From assembly GCA_944385705.1 (NCBI GenBank), contig CALWYF010000021.1:1-39246 (forward strand): a stretch of 39,246 nt of DNA, read 5' to 3'. The DNA is from an uncultured Oscillospiraceae bacterium. Its GTDB lineage: Bacteria > Bacillota > Clostridia > Oscillospirales > Oscillospiraceae. Made by a program: the position numbers and the translations under genes. The notes under the pieces were generated by a model that was not told the DNA's origin, searched no databases, and worked only from the letters and a program-made list of their open reading frames with translations. Below, piece after piece: positions 8,216-15,801 of the stretch (positions are counted from its first letter, which is position 1; each line of letters begins with the position of its first letter).

Positions 8216-9154
8216 ATGAACATACAGCAGCTTATCTGCGCCGTAGAGACCTACAGGTGCGGCTCCATTTCCAAGGCCGCCAAAAAGCTCTACCAGGCTC
8301 AGCCCAACCTCAGCTCCGCAATAAAGGACCTGGAGGGAGAGATGGGCATGCAGATCTTCCACCGTACCAAGGCCGGAGTGGTGCCCACGGAGGCGGGAGA
8401 GGAGTTTTTGGCCTACGCCTCGGACATCGTGGCCCGCTTTGAGCATCTGCAGAACCGATACAAGACCGGCGACAGCTCCAGCCGCATCCTCTCGGTGGTG
8501 ACGGCCCGCTCCTCATATATAAGCCTGGATACCGCGGACTATATCAATGAGGCCCTGAAGGAGCCCGGCTCCTTTAGAATCAAGCTCAGGGAGAGCACAA
8601 ACTTTTCCGTTGTGAACGAGGTGGCTTCCGGCGAAGCCGATATAGGCATTCTCAGGGCCAACACCTACGATGAGCAGCACTATCTGAAAATGGCGGAGAA
8701 AAAGGATCTGAAGGCTTTAAAGCTGCCGCCAATCCCCTATGTTGTCCTCCTGTCCAGGTCCCATCCCCTGGCCGACAAGCCCCTTATCACGCCTAAAATG
8801 CTGGAACCTTACCCGGAGGTGCTCCACGGAGATTATGAGACCCCGATGTACCCCTTCTCGGACACCAGATTCCACAACTACTTTAACCGTCCGGAGGAAA
8901 AAAGACTGATCCTGGTGACCGACCGGGGTACGCTGATGGATATGCTTGCCCATGTGGAGGGCTGCTATATGTGGACAAGCAGCACCCACCCGGATCTTAT
9001 GAGAAGATTTGACCTTATTGAAAAAAAGTGCGAGGCCCCTCCGGTGAATGGGGTGGATTCAATCCTGATAAAAAGGAACCGTTATATTACGCCGGAGATG
9101 CAGGCCTTTATAAATATGATCTACCAGCGGCGCACAGGTGAAGCGGAGCACTGA
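8216..9154 (+). CDS. LysR-family transcriptional regulator
   Basis: A 312-aa LysR-type regulator. The N-terminal winged helix-turn-helix reads QQLICAVETYRCGSISKAAK followed by LYQAQPNLSSAIKDLEGE (residues about 3-42), and a linker helix follows. The rest (about 90-300) is the periplasmic-binding-like effector domain, with EADIGIL near residue 145. It is transcribed divergently from the microprotein/symporter/M20/amidase operon across a 162-bp spacer, the classic layout for a LysR protein that controls its neighbour in response to a substrate or product. Which small molecule it senses is unknown. A strong terminator follows the gene. Confidence 0.92.
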   Translation: MNIQQLICAVETYRCGSISKAAKKLYQAQPNLSSAIKDLEGEMGMQIFHRTKAGVVPTEAGEEFLAYASDIVARFEHLQNRYKTGDSSSRILSVVTARSSYISLDTADYINEALKEPGSFRIKLRESTNFSVVNEVASGEADIGILRANTYDEQHYLKMAEKKDLKALKLPPIPYVVLLSRSHPLADKPLITPKMLEPYPEVLHGDYETPMYPFSDTRFHNYFNRPEEKRLILVTDRGTLMDMLAHVEGCYMWTSSTHPDLMRRFDLIEKKCEAPPVNGVDSILIKRNRYITPEMQAFINMIYQRRTGEAEH

Positions 9155-9172
9155 AAAATGTATAAATATAGG

Positions 9173-9200
9173 GGGCGGGGAAAATATTTTTTCCCCGCCC
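9173..9200 (+). terminator. Terminator of the LysR gene
   Basis: GGGCGGGGAAAA (9173-9184) pairs perfectly with TTTTCCCCGCCC (9189-9200) around a 4-nt loop, 18 bp after the LysR stop codon. The only T-rich stretch after the stem is GGCGGTTCCTTTTC. Confidence 0.7.
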
Positions 9201-9225
9201 GGCGGTTCCTTTTCTGAATTTGATA

Positions 9226-9234
9226 TGATACAAT
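9226..9234 (+). promoter_or_regulatory. Possible extended -10 promoter for fbp
   Basis: TGATACAAT at 9226-9234 matches an extended -10 (TGnTAnAAT) and lies 81 bp before the fbp start. No good -35 is seen upstream. The spacer is otherwise featureless. Confidence 0.35.
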
Positions 9235-9314
9235 TAAAATACAATAAAGGCTTGTCTCAGGGAACCCCGGCCGTCCTGCCATGTGCCGAAGAAAACCGGT
9301 AAGGAGAGATTTTT

Positions 9315-11309
9315 ATGAAGCCCCACAGAAGCTATACAAAGGAACAGCTGCGCTATCTCAAAATGCTGTCCCGCCAGTATCCCACACTCAGGGAGGCGGG
9401 CACGGAGATAATCAATCTCCAGGCCATACTGAACCTGCCCAAGGGCTGCGAGCATTTCATCTCCGACGTCCACGGGGAGCACGAGGCCTTCCTCCACATC
9501 CTCAACTCCTGCTCCGGAGTTGTACGGGAGCGGCTGGACCTGCTGTTCAAAACCTCGGTGCCCCGCTTTGAATTGGATGAACTGGCCACCCTTATTTACT
9601 ACCCGGAGGAAAAACTGGAGCAGCTCAAGCCCCGGATAGAGGACATGGAGGAGTGGTACAGAATAACCCTCCACCGGCTCATTGAGGTCTGCCGCCTGGT
9701 CTCGGAGCGCTACTCCCGCTCCAAGGTGCGCAAGGCCCTGCCCCAGGATTACGCCTACATAATAGAGGAACTGCTGTATACCCACGGGGAAGAGGTGGAC
9801 AAGCGGGATTACTTTGAAAATATCATTGCCACCATTATCGACATAGGCCAGGCCCCGGACTTTATAGCCGCAGTCTGCGACCTGATAAAGTGGGCGGCGG
9901 TGGACCATCTGCACCTGGTGGGGGACATCTTCGACCGGGGACCCCGGGCGGACATCATCATGGACTCCCTGCTAAGACACCACAGCGTGGACATACAGTG
10001 GGGCAACCACGATATTCTGTGGATGGGAGCCGCTTCCGGCAGCCGCACCATGGTGGCCACGGTGCTGGCAAACTCCATCCACTACAACAATCTGGAGGTG
10101 GTGGAGACCGGCTACGGCATCTCCCTGCGCCCCCTGTCGGTGTTTGCAAATGAGGTGTACAGAGATTGCGATGTGTCCTGCTTTGCGGTGAAGCTCACCG
10201 GGGATGATGCGGACAGCTACTCGGAAAAGGACAAGATCCTCTCTGCCAGAATGCACAAGGCCATCAGCATCATCCTCTTCAAGCTGGAGGGGCAGAAAAT
10301 ACTCCGCCATCCGGAATATGCCATGGACGACCGGCTGCTATTGGACAAGATAGACTATGAAAACAAGTGCATTACCATTGACGGCGTGACCTACCCTTTG
10401 GAGGATACGGACTTTCCCACCGTGGACCCGGCGGACCCCTATGCGCTGACAGAGGAGGAGAGCGCCGTCATAGACCAGCTCACAGCCTCTTTCCAGCGCA
10501 GCGAAAAGCTGCAGAAGCATGTGCGCTTTCTGTACTCCAAGGGCAGCCTCTACAAGATATATAATGGGAATTTGCTTTTCCACGGCTGCATCCCTCTCAC
10601 AAAGGACGGTCAGCTGATGAGTTTCTGCCTGGACGGGGCGGAACGCAAAGGTAAGGATTTCCTGGACCGGGCCGACGCTGCCGCTCGCCAGGCCTATTAC
10701 TATAAGCCCGGCACCCCGGAGCGGAAGCTGGGCATGGACTTCCTCTGGTTCCTCTGGGCCGGGCGCAACAGCCCCATCTTCGGCCGGGACCGGATGACCA
10801 CCTTTGAGCGGCGGCTCATAAGGGACGAGAAGGCCTGGGCCGAGCCGAAAAACGCCTATTACAGTCTGTATGAGGACCCGGAGGTCTGCGATTTCATACT
10901 CCGGGAGTTCGGCCTGGAAGGGCCCCACAGCCACATAATAAACGGCCATGTGCCGGTGAAAGCCCGGAAAGGGGAAAGCCCGATAAAGGGGGGCGGAAAG
11001 CTTATCGTCATTGACGGCGGCTTCTGCAAGGCCTACCAGCCTACCTCCGGCATAGCGGGCTACACTCTTATATACAATTCCCACTCCTACCGCATTGTGG
11101 CTCATCAGCCCTTCGCCGGGCGGGAGAAGGCCATAAGGGACAATTACGACATTTCCTCCTCCACCACCGTCTTCGAGCGCATGGACGACAGACAGAAGGT
11201 CCGGGAGACGGACATGGGCCGGGAGATCCAGATGCGCATTGAGGATTTGCGCCTGCTGCTGGATGCCTACCGGGACGGCGCCGTCACCGAAGACCACCGG
11301 GACCGGTGA
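9315..11309 (+). CDS. fbp: Fructose-1,6-bisphosphatase, class III
   Basis: A 664-aa class III Fbp, the Firmicutes type, which removes the C1 phosphate of fructose 1,6-bisphosphate in gluconeogenesis. It is a calcineurin-like metallophosphatase; the metal-binding motifs appear in order as FISDVHGEHEAF, LVGDIFDRGPRAD and QWGNHDILWMG, and later histidines in INGHVPVK complete the site. The length agrees with the family (about 640-670 aa). The ATG at 9315 follows AAGGAG by 9 nt. It is a single-gene unit with its own terminator. Its presence fits a cell living on organic acids and amino acids that must make sugars. Confidence 0.95.
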   Translation: MKPHRSYTKEQLRYLKMLSRQYPTLREAGTEIINLQAILNLPKGCEHFISDVHGEHEAFLHILNSCSGVVRERLDLLFKTSVPRFELDELATLIYYPEEKLEQLKPRIEDMEEWYRITLHRLIEVCRLVSERYSRSKVRKALPQDYAYIIEELLYTHGEEVDKRDYFENIIATIIDIGQAPDFIAAVCDLIKWAAVDHLHLVGDIFDRGPRADIIMDSLLRHHSVDIQWGNHDILWMGAASGSRTMVATVLANSIHYNNLEVVETGYGISLRPLSVFANEVYRDCDVSCFAVKLTGDDADSYSEKDKILSARMHKAISIILFKLEGQKILRHPEYAMDDRLLLDKIDYENKCITIDGVTYPLEDTDFPTVDPADPYALTEEESAVIDQLTASFQRSEKLQKHVRFLYSKGSLYKIYNGNLLFHGCIPLTKDGQLMSFCLDGAERKGKDFLDRADAAARQAYYYKPGTPERKLGMDFLWFLWAGRNSPIFGRDRMTTFERRLIRDEKAWAEPKNAYYSLYEDPEVCDFILREFGLEGPHSHIINGHVPVKARKGESPIKGGGKLIVIDGGFCKAYQPTSGIAGYTLIYNSHSYRIVAHQPFAGREKAIRDNYDISSSTTVFERMDDRQKVRETDMGREIQMRIEDLRLLLDAYRDGAVTEDHRDR

Positions 11310-11340
11310 AAAAGAAAATAAAAAAGAAGTAAATGAGGGA

Positions 11341-11379
11341 CTCCCCGGCTTTGAGCTCTGCCCAAAGCCGGGGAGTTTT
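11341..11379 (+). terminator. Terminator of fbp
   Basis: CTCCCCGGCTTTG (11341-11353) pairs with CAAAGCCGGGGAG (11363-11375) and is followed by TTTT. It lies between two converging genes; the stem may also stop the minus-strand NifX-family operon, whose read-through side has TTTACTTCTTTTTTATTTT farther on. Confidence 0.85.
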
Positions 11380-11404
11380 GACTGTGTGTGATTGTATAAT
11401 AAAC

Positions 11405-11764
11405 TCAGTGCTCACCGCACTCATGGGCGTGCTCATGCTCGTGGCAGACAGAGCCGGTGGACTCCAGCTCGCCCCGGAGATAGGCCTCCACGGCACTGCG
11501 GGCCTCGCCCTGGGCACCCAGGATGACCTCCACCTTCCGCTCGTTGAAAATATCCACGGCGCCGCCGCCCATGCCGCCGGAGATTATCACCTCCACGCCC
11601 ATGTCTGCCAGAAAGTTGGGCAGGAAACCGGGCTTGTGGCCGGGGTTGGGGACGGAAGCCTCGGATTTTATAAGGCCGTTTTCCGTCTCGTAAATCATGA
11701 AGTTTTCGCAGTGACCGAAGTGGGGCCAGATCTGCGTTCCGTTGCAGGAAACCGCTATTTTCAT
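11405..11764 (-). CDS. NifX/NifB-family (dinitrogenase cofactor-like) protein with His-rich tail
   Basis: A 119-aa protein of the NifX/NafY/NifB C-terminal family, small metal-cluster carriers. The fold's opening MKIAVSCNG and the conserved ISGGMGGGAVDIF block (about residues 62-74) are clear. The last 15 residues contain repeated Cys, His and Glu (CHEHEHAHECGEH), likely a metal-binding tail. It is the last gene of a cluster with two ferredoxin-fused MinD ATPases and a second NifX-like protein, an arrangement like the ORP (orange protein) locus of Desulfovibrio, whose NifX-family member binds a Mo-Cu-S cluster. No nitrogenase genes are present, so a nitrogenase role is unlikely. The cofactor here is unknown. 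Confidence 0.85.
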   Translation of the reverse strand: MKIAVSCNGTQIWPHFGHCENFMIYETENGLIKSEASVPNPGHKPGFLPNFLADMGVEVIISGGMGGGAVDIFNERKVEVILGAQGEARSAVEAYLRGELESTGSVCHEHEHAHECGEH

Positions 11765-11817
11765 AATAATCTCTCCTTATTTTTATAATATGATAATATG
11801 AATGCCTAATGTTCTTT

Positions 11818-12696
11818 TCAGCTGTCAAGGCCCGGCAGCTCCAGCAAAGCCATGGCCCGGTTGTACAGTGCTTTCAAAGCTTCCCTGAGAGGGCAGTCCA
11901 CGTCCGCCACGCTGAGGCCCCGGTTTATGGCCAGGGTGGCGCTTTTGTCATAGGGCAGGCGGCCCAGGAAGGGGAGGCCCTTCTCAAGACAGAAGGCCTC
12001 TATCTTTTCCGTATTCTCCGGGCTCATGTCCCAGCGGTTGACGCATACCGCCAGCTTCACCTGGAAGCTCTCCGACGTTTTCACCAGACGCTGTAAGTCG
12101 CTTATGCCGGAGGGGCTGGGCTCGGCCACCACCAGCACCAGGTCCATGCCGCCCACCGAGGCTATCACCGGACAGCCTATGCCCGGGGAACCGTCAACTA
12201 TGGCCAGGGGACAGTCCGGGGCGTATTTCAGCAGATCCAGCTTTACCTTGGTCACCAGCTTGCCGGAGTTGCCCCGGCCCATTTTCAGCATGGCCGTGGA
12301 GAACACCCGCTCCCCCTGATACAGCTCCTGTCTTCCAGCCAAGTCAGGCAGCAGGGTAATAGCCCCGGCGGGGCACACATGGGCGCAGACCCCGCAGCCC
12401 TCACAGGCGTATTCGCTTATGACGGCTTTGCCCCCGACCAGAGACAGGGCGCCGAAGCGGCAGTGCTCCAGACACTTGCCGCAGCCAAGACATTTTTCCT
12501 CGTCTACCCGGGCCTTGTCCCCGCCCATGAAGTCCGTCACCTGGGGCACGGGCAGCTCCCCGGAGACCAGGTGGAGGTTGGGGGCATCCACGTCGCAGTC
12601 CGCCAGGGCTTTTGCTCCGGAGAAGCGGGCAAAGGCGGCGGCCACGGTGGTCTTGCCGGTGCCCCCCTTGCCGCTGAGTATCAGCAGTTTTTTCAT
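11818..12696 (-). CDS. MinD/Mrp-type ATPase with inserted 2[4Fe-4S] ferredoxin domain (second copy)
   Basis: A 292-aa P-loop ATPase of the MinD/Mrp group. The deviant Walker A GKGGTGKT is at residues 9-16. A two-cluster ferredoxin module is inserted after the first nucleotide-binding strands: CLGCGKCLEHC at 69-79 and CEGCGVCAHVCP at 98-109. The switch segment VDGSPGIGCPV follows. I start at ATG 12696, which overlaps the stop of the preceding ATPase gene by 4 bp (ATGA) and follows AGGAGG by 6 nt; the upstream extension of the frame is not needed. Paired genes of this kind occur in the Desulfovibrio ORP locus, where the products interact with the NifX-like protein. A role in loading or moving a metal cluster is likely but unproven. 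Confidence 0.88.
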   Translation of the reverse strand: MKKLLILSGKGGTGKTTVAAAFARFSGAKALADCDVDAPNLHLVSGELPVPQVTDFMGGDKARVDEEKCLGCGKCLEHCRFGALSLVGGKAVISEYACEGCGVCAHVCPAGAITLLPDLAGRQELYQGERVFSTAMLKMGRGNSGKLVTKVKLDLLKYAPDCPLAIVDGSPGIGCPVIASVGGMDLVLVVAEPSPSGISDLQRLVKTSESFQVKLAVCVNRWDMSPENTEKIEAFCLEKGLPFLGRLPYDKSATLAINRGLSVADVDCPLREALKALYNRAMALLELPGLDS

Positions 12697-13517
12697 GCTC
12701 CGCCTCCTATCTTGCTCAGCAGCCGGGTGAAGAGCTCCCGGTATCGGGGAAGTTTTTCCGCCGCTATTTCCCCGGCGGCTATGCACTCCGCAGCCTCCAT
12801 GTCAAAGGGGATGCGCTCCAGGACAGGCAGCCCCTCCTCCCGGCAGAAGCACTCCAAAGGCTCATAGGGGGCGTCCTGCTTGTTGATGAGCACGCCGCAC
12901 TTTTTACCCAGCAGGCTGGAAAGCTCATATACCATCCTGAAATTGTGCAGGCCGAAGGCCGTGGGCTCGGCCACCAGCAGGCAGTAATCCGCATCCATGG
13001 CGCTCTCCATCACGGGACAGGAGCTGCCCGGAGGACAGTCCAGAATACTCAGGCCACGGGACTGCTTCACAGCCTCCCGTATGAGGGGTGTGCCGGAGGC
13101 CTCTCCTGGGTTCAGCACCCCGGTGATGACGGTGATATCCCCGTGACGGCCCAGCTCCAGCAAGCCCACGGTCCGGGGCTCTTCCCTGACGGCCCCAGCC
13201 GGGCATACCAGGGAACAGCCGCCGCAGCTGTGGCAGACCTCAGAGAAGACTATGGGCTTGCCCTTCACATACACCAGGGCGTGGAAGCGGCAGAAGTCCA
13301 CGCACTTCTTGCAACCGGTACAGAGGGCGGCGTCGAATTCCGGCAGCAGGGTGGAGACGGGATGGGTCTCCAGACCCTCCGGCTTCAGGAAAAGGCGGCC
13401 GTTGGGCTCCTCCACATCGCAGTCCACGTAGCAGCATTCCCCGGCCACGGCGGCAAGGTTCACCGCCGCAAAGGTCTTGCCGGCCCCGCCCTTGCCGCTT
13501 AAACAGGCTATCTTCAT
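12693..13517 (-). CDS. MinD/Mrp-type ATPase with inserted 2[4Fe-4S] ferredoxin domain (first copy)
   Basis: A 274-aa paralogue of the following gene: Walker A GKGGAGKT at residues 8-15, then CTGCKKCVDFC and CHSCGGCSLVCP in the inserted ferredoxin domain, then LDCPPGSSCPVMES as the switch region. The two ATPases probably form a heterodimer, since they are always adjacent and translationally coupled here (4-bp overlap). It overlaps the preceding NifX-like gene by 4 bp as well. The members of the cluster are packed like subunits of one machine. The Fe-S clusters could pass electrons or sulfide to the cofactor carried by the NifX-like proteins; this is inference. Confidence 0.88.
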   Translation of the reverse strand: MKIACLSGKGGAGKTFAAVNLAAVAGECCYVDCDVEEPNGRLFLKPEGLETHPVSTLLPEFDAALCTGCKKCVDFCRFHALVYVKGKPIVFSEVCHSCGGCSLVCPAGAVREEPRTVGLLELGRHGDITVITGVLNPGEASGTPLIREAVKQSRGLSILDCPPGSSCPVMESAMDADYCLLVAEPTAFGLHNFRMVYELSSLLGKKCGVLINKQDAPYEPLECFCREEGLPVLERIPFDMEAAECIAAGEIAAEKLPRYRELFTRLLSKIGGGA

Positions 13518-13864
13518 CTTATGCCCTGGAAGCCGCCGTGAAAGTGGCTGAGCACTTCCAGCTTCCCCTCCCCATAGGCGGCCAGGTCATCCGCCGCCGC
13601 TTTGTTCGCGCTTTTGAATATCTCTATGCCTGCGGCCTTGAAGACCTCCGCCGCATTCTCCCCGCAGCGGGGAGTTATAAGGATGTCTACGTCCCCGTCC
13701 ACCAGAAACTGGGCTGCCTGCATCCCCGCCCCGCCCTGGGCCTGGGCGGCGGGATTTTCCTCTATGCTCTCCTTCCCCTGAGTGCTGAAGAGAAAATATG
13801 GGGCTCTGGCCAGCACCGGGCAGACGCTGAGCCGGTCTTCGTCAAGGGGTATGGCTATCTTCAT
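13514..13864 (-). CDS. NifX/NifB-family protein
   Basis: A 116-aa protein of the same NifX/NifB C-terminal fold as the last gene of the cluster: MKIAIPLDED opening, then VDILITPRCGENAAEVF and a C-terminal helix. It has a single Cys in the central motif where the other member has a glycine-rich GGMGGG, so the two are not redundant copies. It begins inside the end of the DUF134 gene (23-bp overlap) with AGGGAGG upstream, and its own end overlaps the first ATPase by 4 bp. The overlaps imply co-translation of the whole set. Confidence 0.8.
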   Translation of the reverse strand: MKIAIPLDEDRLSVCPVLARAPYFLFSTQGKESIEENPAAQAQGGAGMQAAQFLVDGDVDILITPRCGENAAEVFKAAGIEIFKSANKAAADDLAAYGEGKLEVLSHFHGGFQGIR

Positions 13865-14252
13865 TATTTATAATACCTCCCTGCTTAAAATCTTCCACAT
13901 TCTTTAAGCTGCCGCCCTGCCGACGGTGACAGTTACTGTGGCAGCAGCGCTGCTCCGTGCCGTCGCAAAGGCTGAAATCCCCACCGGCTATGCGCAGGGG
14001 AAGGCCCTCCACCAGAGCCCGGGCCAGCTTCTTCCGGGCGGAGGAGTATATCTGCTGGACGGTGGTGCGGGCTATGCCCATGTATTCCCCGCACTCCTCC
14101 TGAGAAAGATCCTCCAGGTCGATGAGCCTTAGTGCCTCGTATTCATCTACGGTCATTACCACAGTCTCCCCGGCTGCACGGGGATGGAGAGGCGTGAAGC
14201 CCTCATTCTCCGGCAGGCAGCAGACCCTGCGGCATTTTCTCGGTCTTGGCAA
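13842..14252 (-). CDS. DUF134 family DNA-binding protein
   Basis: A 136-aa DUF134 protein. The signature start LPRPRKCRRVCCLP is followed by MTVDEYEALRLIDLE and a helix-turn-helix, LSQEECGEYMGIARTTVQQI, resembling sigma region 4. The C-terminus has a Cys/His-rich patch (CCHSNCHR) that could bind metal. The start is a TTG at 14252, 5 nt after AGGAGGGG; the family begins with exactly this (M/L)PRPRKCR. It is the first gene of the ORP-like operon and lies just downstream of three copies of a GGCATATGTCA motif that overlap the promoter, so autoregulation by this protein is likely. Confidence 0.9.
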   Translation of the reverse strand: MPRPRKCRRVCCLPENEGFTPLHPRAAGETVVMTVDEYEALRLIDLEDLSQEECGEYMGIARTTVQQIYSSARKKLARALVEGLPLRIAGGDFSLCDGTEQRCCHSNCHRRQGGSLKNVEDFKQGGIINNEDSHTP

Positions 14253-14302
14253 AATATCCCCTCCTGAAAGCCGTCGGGCTGCCGGGCCCGGGTACGGCAA
14301 AA

Positions 14303-14386
14303 GTTTATGGCATATGTCATTTACAATTTTAAAATAGCAGAATAAACGGCATATGTCAATAACTATTTTTGACATATGCCGTAAAC
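14303..14386 (-). promoter_or_regulatory. Promoter of the DUF134/NifX/MinD operon with triple operator
   Basis: On the minus strand, TTGACA (14354-14359) and TATTTT (14331-14336) are 17 bp apart. GGCATATGTCA occurs three times: at 14303-14320 (downstream of the -10), at 14344-14359 (covering the -35) and inverted at 14369-14386. The last two form a 13-bp perfect inverted repeat (14347-14359 / 14369-14381) with a 9-bp spacer. The arrangement suggests repression of this operon. Confidence 0.75.
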
Positions 14387-14387
14387 T

Positions 14388-14424
14388 TCTGAAAAACAAA
14401 AGCTCCCGCCCATCAGGGCGGGAG
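14388..14424 (-). terminator. Terminator of the mntP-cobO operon
   Basis: CTCCCGCCC (14403-14411) pairs with GGGCGGGAG (14416-14424) around ATCA. On the minus strand the stem is followed by CTTTTGTTTTT, a good U-tract, 50 bp after the adenosyltransferase stop codon. Confidence 0.85.
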
Positions 14425-14474
14425 GAAAGACGACAACATAGAGGGGAAACAGCGGGCGCGGAGTTTATGCAGAC

Positions 14475-14996
14475 TCAGAACTCTATACCCTTTCGGGCCT
14501 GAATACCCCGGTCATAGGGGTGCCGGAGCTTCCTCATATCCGTCACATAGTCCGCCAGCTCCAGGAAGGCGGGGGAGGACTCCCGGCCGGTGAGGACCAC
14601 TTCCAGCTCTGAGGGCTTGCTGCGGAGAAAGTCCATTAGGGCTTCCTCCGGGACAAGGCCAAGCCGGCAGGCGGGGAGAACTTCATCCAGCACCAAAAGG
14701 CCGAAGCCCTCTTCCCGGCAGCGCCTGAGGGCGGAGGACAGGAGGCGGGAATATTCCTCACCGGCCTGAAGTCTCTCCGCCTCGGTCATCTGAAAGACGA
14801 ACTTCCGTATATCGGGGCAGCAGGCGGTCTCTATACCGAGCCGTTGTAGCATGTTTATCTCCGAGGAGCTGCCGTCCTTTAAAAACTGGACGAAGAGCAC
14901 CTTCATACCGGCCCCGGCGGCCCTCAGGGCCAGACCCAGAGCGGCGCTGGTCTTGCCCTTGCCCTCGCCGCAGTATATGTGTATAAGTCCGGACAT
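14475..14996 (-). CDS. cobO: Cob(I)alamin adenosyltransferase (CobO/BtuR type)
   Basis: A 173-aa CobO/BtuR-family enzyme that transfers the adenosyl group of ATP to cob(I)alamin to form coenzyme B12. The P-loop GEGKGKTS is at residues 10-17, and VLDEVLPAC and VLTGRESSPAFLELADYVTDM are the usual later blocks. The start ATG 14996 lies 7 nt after GGGAGG; a GTG one codon earlier is in frame but less well placed. It follows mntP by 29 bp on the same strand, so it is expected to be co-transcribed under the manganese riboswitch. No other cobalamin gene is nearby. Confidence 0.92.
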   Translation of the reverse strand: MSGLIHIYCGEGKGKTSAALGLALRAAGAGMKVLFVQFLKDGSSSEINMLQRLGIETACCPDIRKFVFQMTEAERLQAGEEYSRLLSSALRRCREEGFGLLVLDEVLPACRLGLVPEEALMDFLRSKPSELEVVLTGRESSPAFLELADYVTDMRKLRHPYDRGIQARKGIEF

Positions 14997-15025
14997 CACA
15001 ATACCTCCCGGGAAATCTTGTGGCC

Positions 15026-15586
15026 TCAGCCCATGATGCCAAGGTCCCGCAGCAGCACGGTGCAGCCTATGGCTATGAGCACTATGCCTCCGGCAAGCTC
15101 CGCCTTGGACTTGTATTTTGAGCCGAACACATTGCCTATTTTAACCCCGGCACAGGAGAGCAGGAAGGTGGTCAGGCCGATGAGGGCAACGGCGGGGAGG
15201 ATGGACACCTCCTGGAAGGCAAAGGTAACGCCCACCGCCAGAGCGTCAATGCTGTCGGCTATGGCCAGGGGGAACATCACCCTGGGGCTGAAGCTGGCGT
15301 CCACTGGACAGCTCAGTTCCCGGGATTCCCTGATCATGTTTATGCCGATGATAAGCAGCAGGCCGAAGGATATCCAGTGGTCCACTCCGGCGATGAGGGA
15401 ATAGAAGCTGCTGCCCAGAAAATAGCCTATCATGGGCATCACGGCCTGGGAGCCGCCGAACCAGAGGCCGGTTATCACCATGTGCTTCAGCTTCAGCTGC
15501 TGAACCGACAGTCCCTTGCATATGGCTATGGCAAAGGCGTCCATGGAAAGGCCCACGGCAATGAGAAAAAGTTCGATAAAGCTCAC
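15026..15586 (-). CDS. mntP: Manganese efflux pump MntP
   Basis: A 186-aa six-helix membrane protein that exports Mn2+. The two pseudo-repeats each carry the acidic motif, [15 protein letters not shown] at the N-terminus and [15 protein letters not shown] in the second half. I start at the GTG at 15586 (AGAGAGG about 8 nt upstream), which gives the family length of about 186 aa; an ATG 13 codons earlier would add a non-family leader. A manganese-type riboswitch with a terminator precedes the gene. Confidence 0.92.
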   Translation of the reverse strand: MSFIELFLIAVGLSMDAFAIAICKGLSVQQLKLKHMVITGLWFGGSQAVMPMIGYFLGSSFYSLIAGVDHWISFGLLLIIGINMIRESRELSCPVDASFSPRVMFPLAIADSIDALAVGVTFAFQEVSILPAVALIGLTTFLLSCAGVKIGNVFGSKYKSKAELAGGIVLIAIGCTVLLRDLGIMG

Positions 15587-15623
15587 TTGATTTATCCTCT
15601 CTTGTTTTCCCGGCGGCAGGGGC

Positions 15624-15740
15624 AAAAAAGGCGAGACCTATCCGCTGCCGCAGATAAGTCTCGTCGTTTAAGATAAAGCCAGGAACTTGTCCAGTGTGTT
15701 GACCTCATCGCGCACCAGGCGCCGACTACTCCCTTATTGG
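15624..15740 (-). promoter_or_regulatory. yybP-ykoY (Mn2+) riboswitch with intrinsic terminator, upstream of mntP
   Basis: On the minus strand the leader contains AATAAG followed at once by GGAGTAG (15726-15738), then hairpins, then ACGAGACTTAT. GGGAGUAG after the first P1 strand and a GAGAC/AAGAC loop before the second P1 strand are hallmarks of the yybP-ykoY family. P1 pairs 15733-15738 with 15654-15658. The same CTTAT is also in the 5' arm of a terminator stem, 15632-15663, followed by a run of seven Ts counted on the minus strand (15624-15630 region). P1 and terminator are therefore mutually exclusive, as expected of an ON switch for Mn2+. Confidence 0.75.
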
Positions 15741-15745
15741 GGAGC

Positions 15746-15774
15746 ATTATAGCATGAGGAGGGACGCTTTTCAA
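15746..15774 (-). promoter_or_regulatory. Promoter of the mntP-cobO operon
   Basis: On the minus strand, TTGAAA (15769-15774) and TATAAT (15746-15751) are separated by 17 bp. The expected start lies just ahead of the riboswitch P1 helix. Confidence 0.75.
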
Positions 15775-15801
15775 CAGGAATATGTGTTTTTCACGGGCTT
15801 T

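Noticed and set aside
15592-15774. Short minus-strand ORF upstream of mntP
   Set aside because: It lies entirely within the riboswitch, terminator and promoter, and has no protein-like features.
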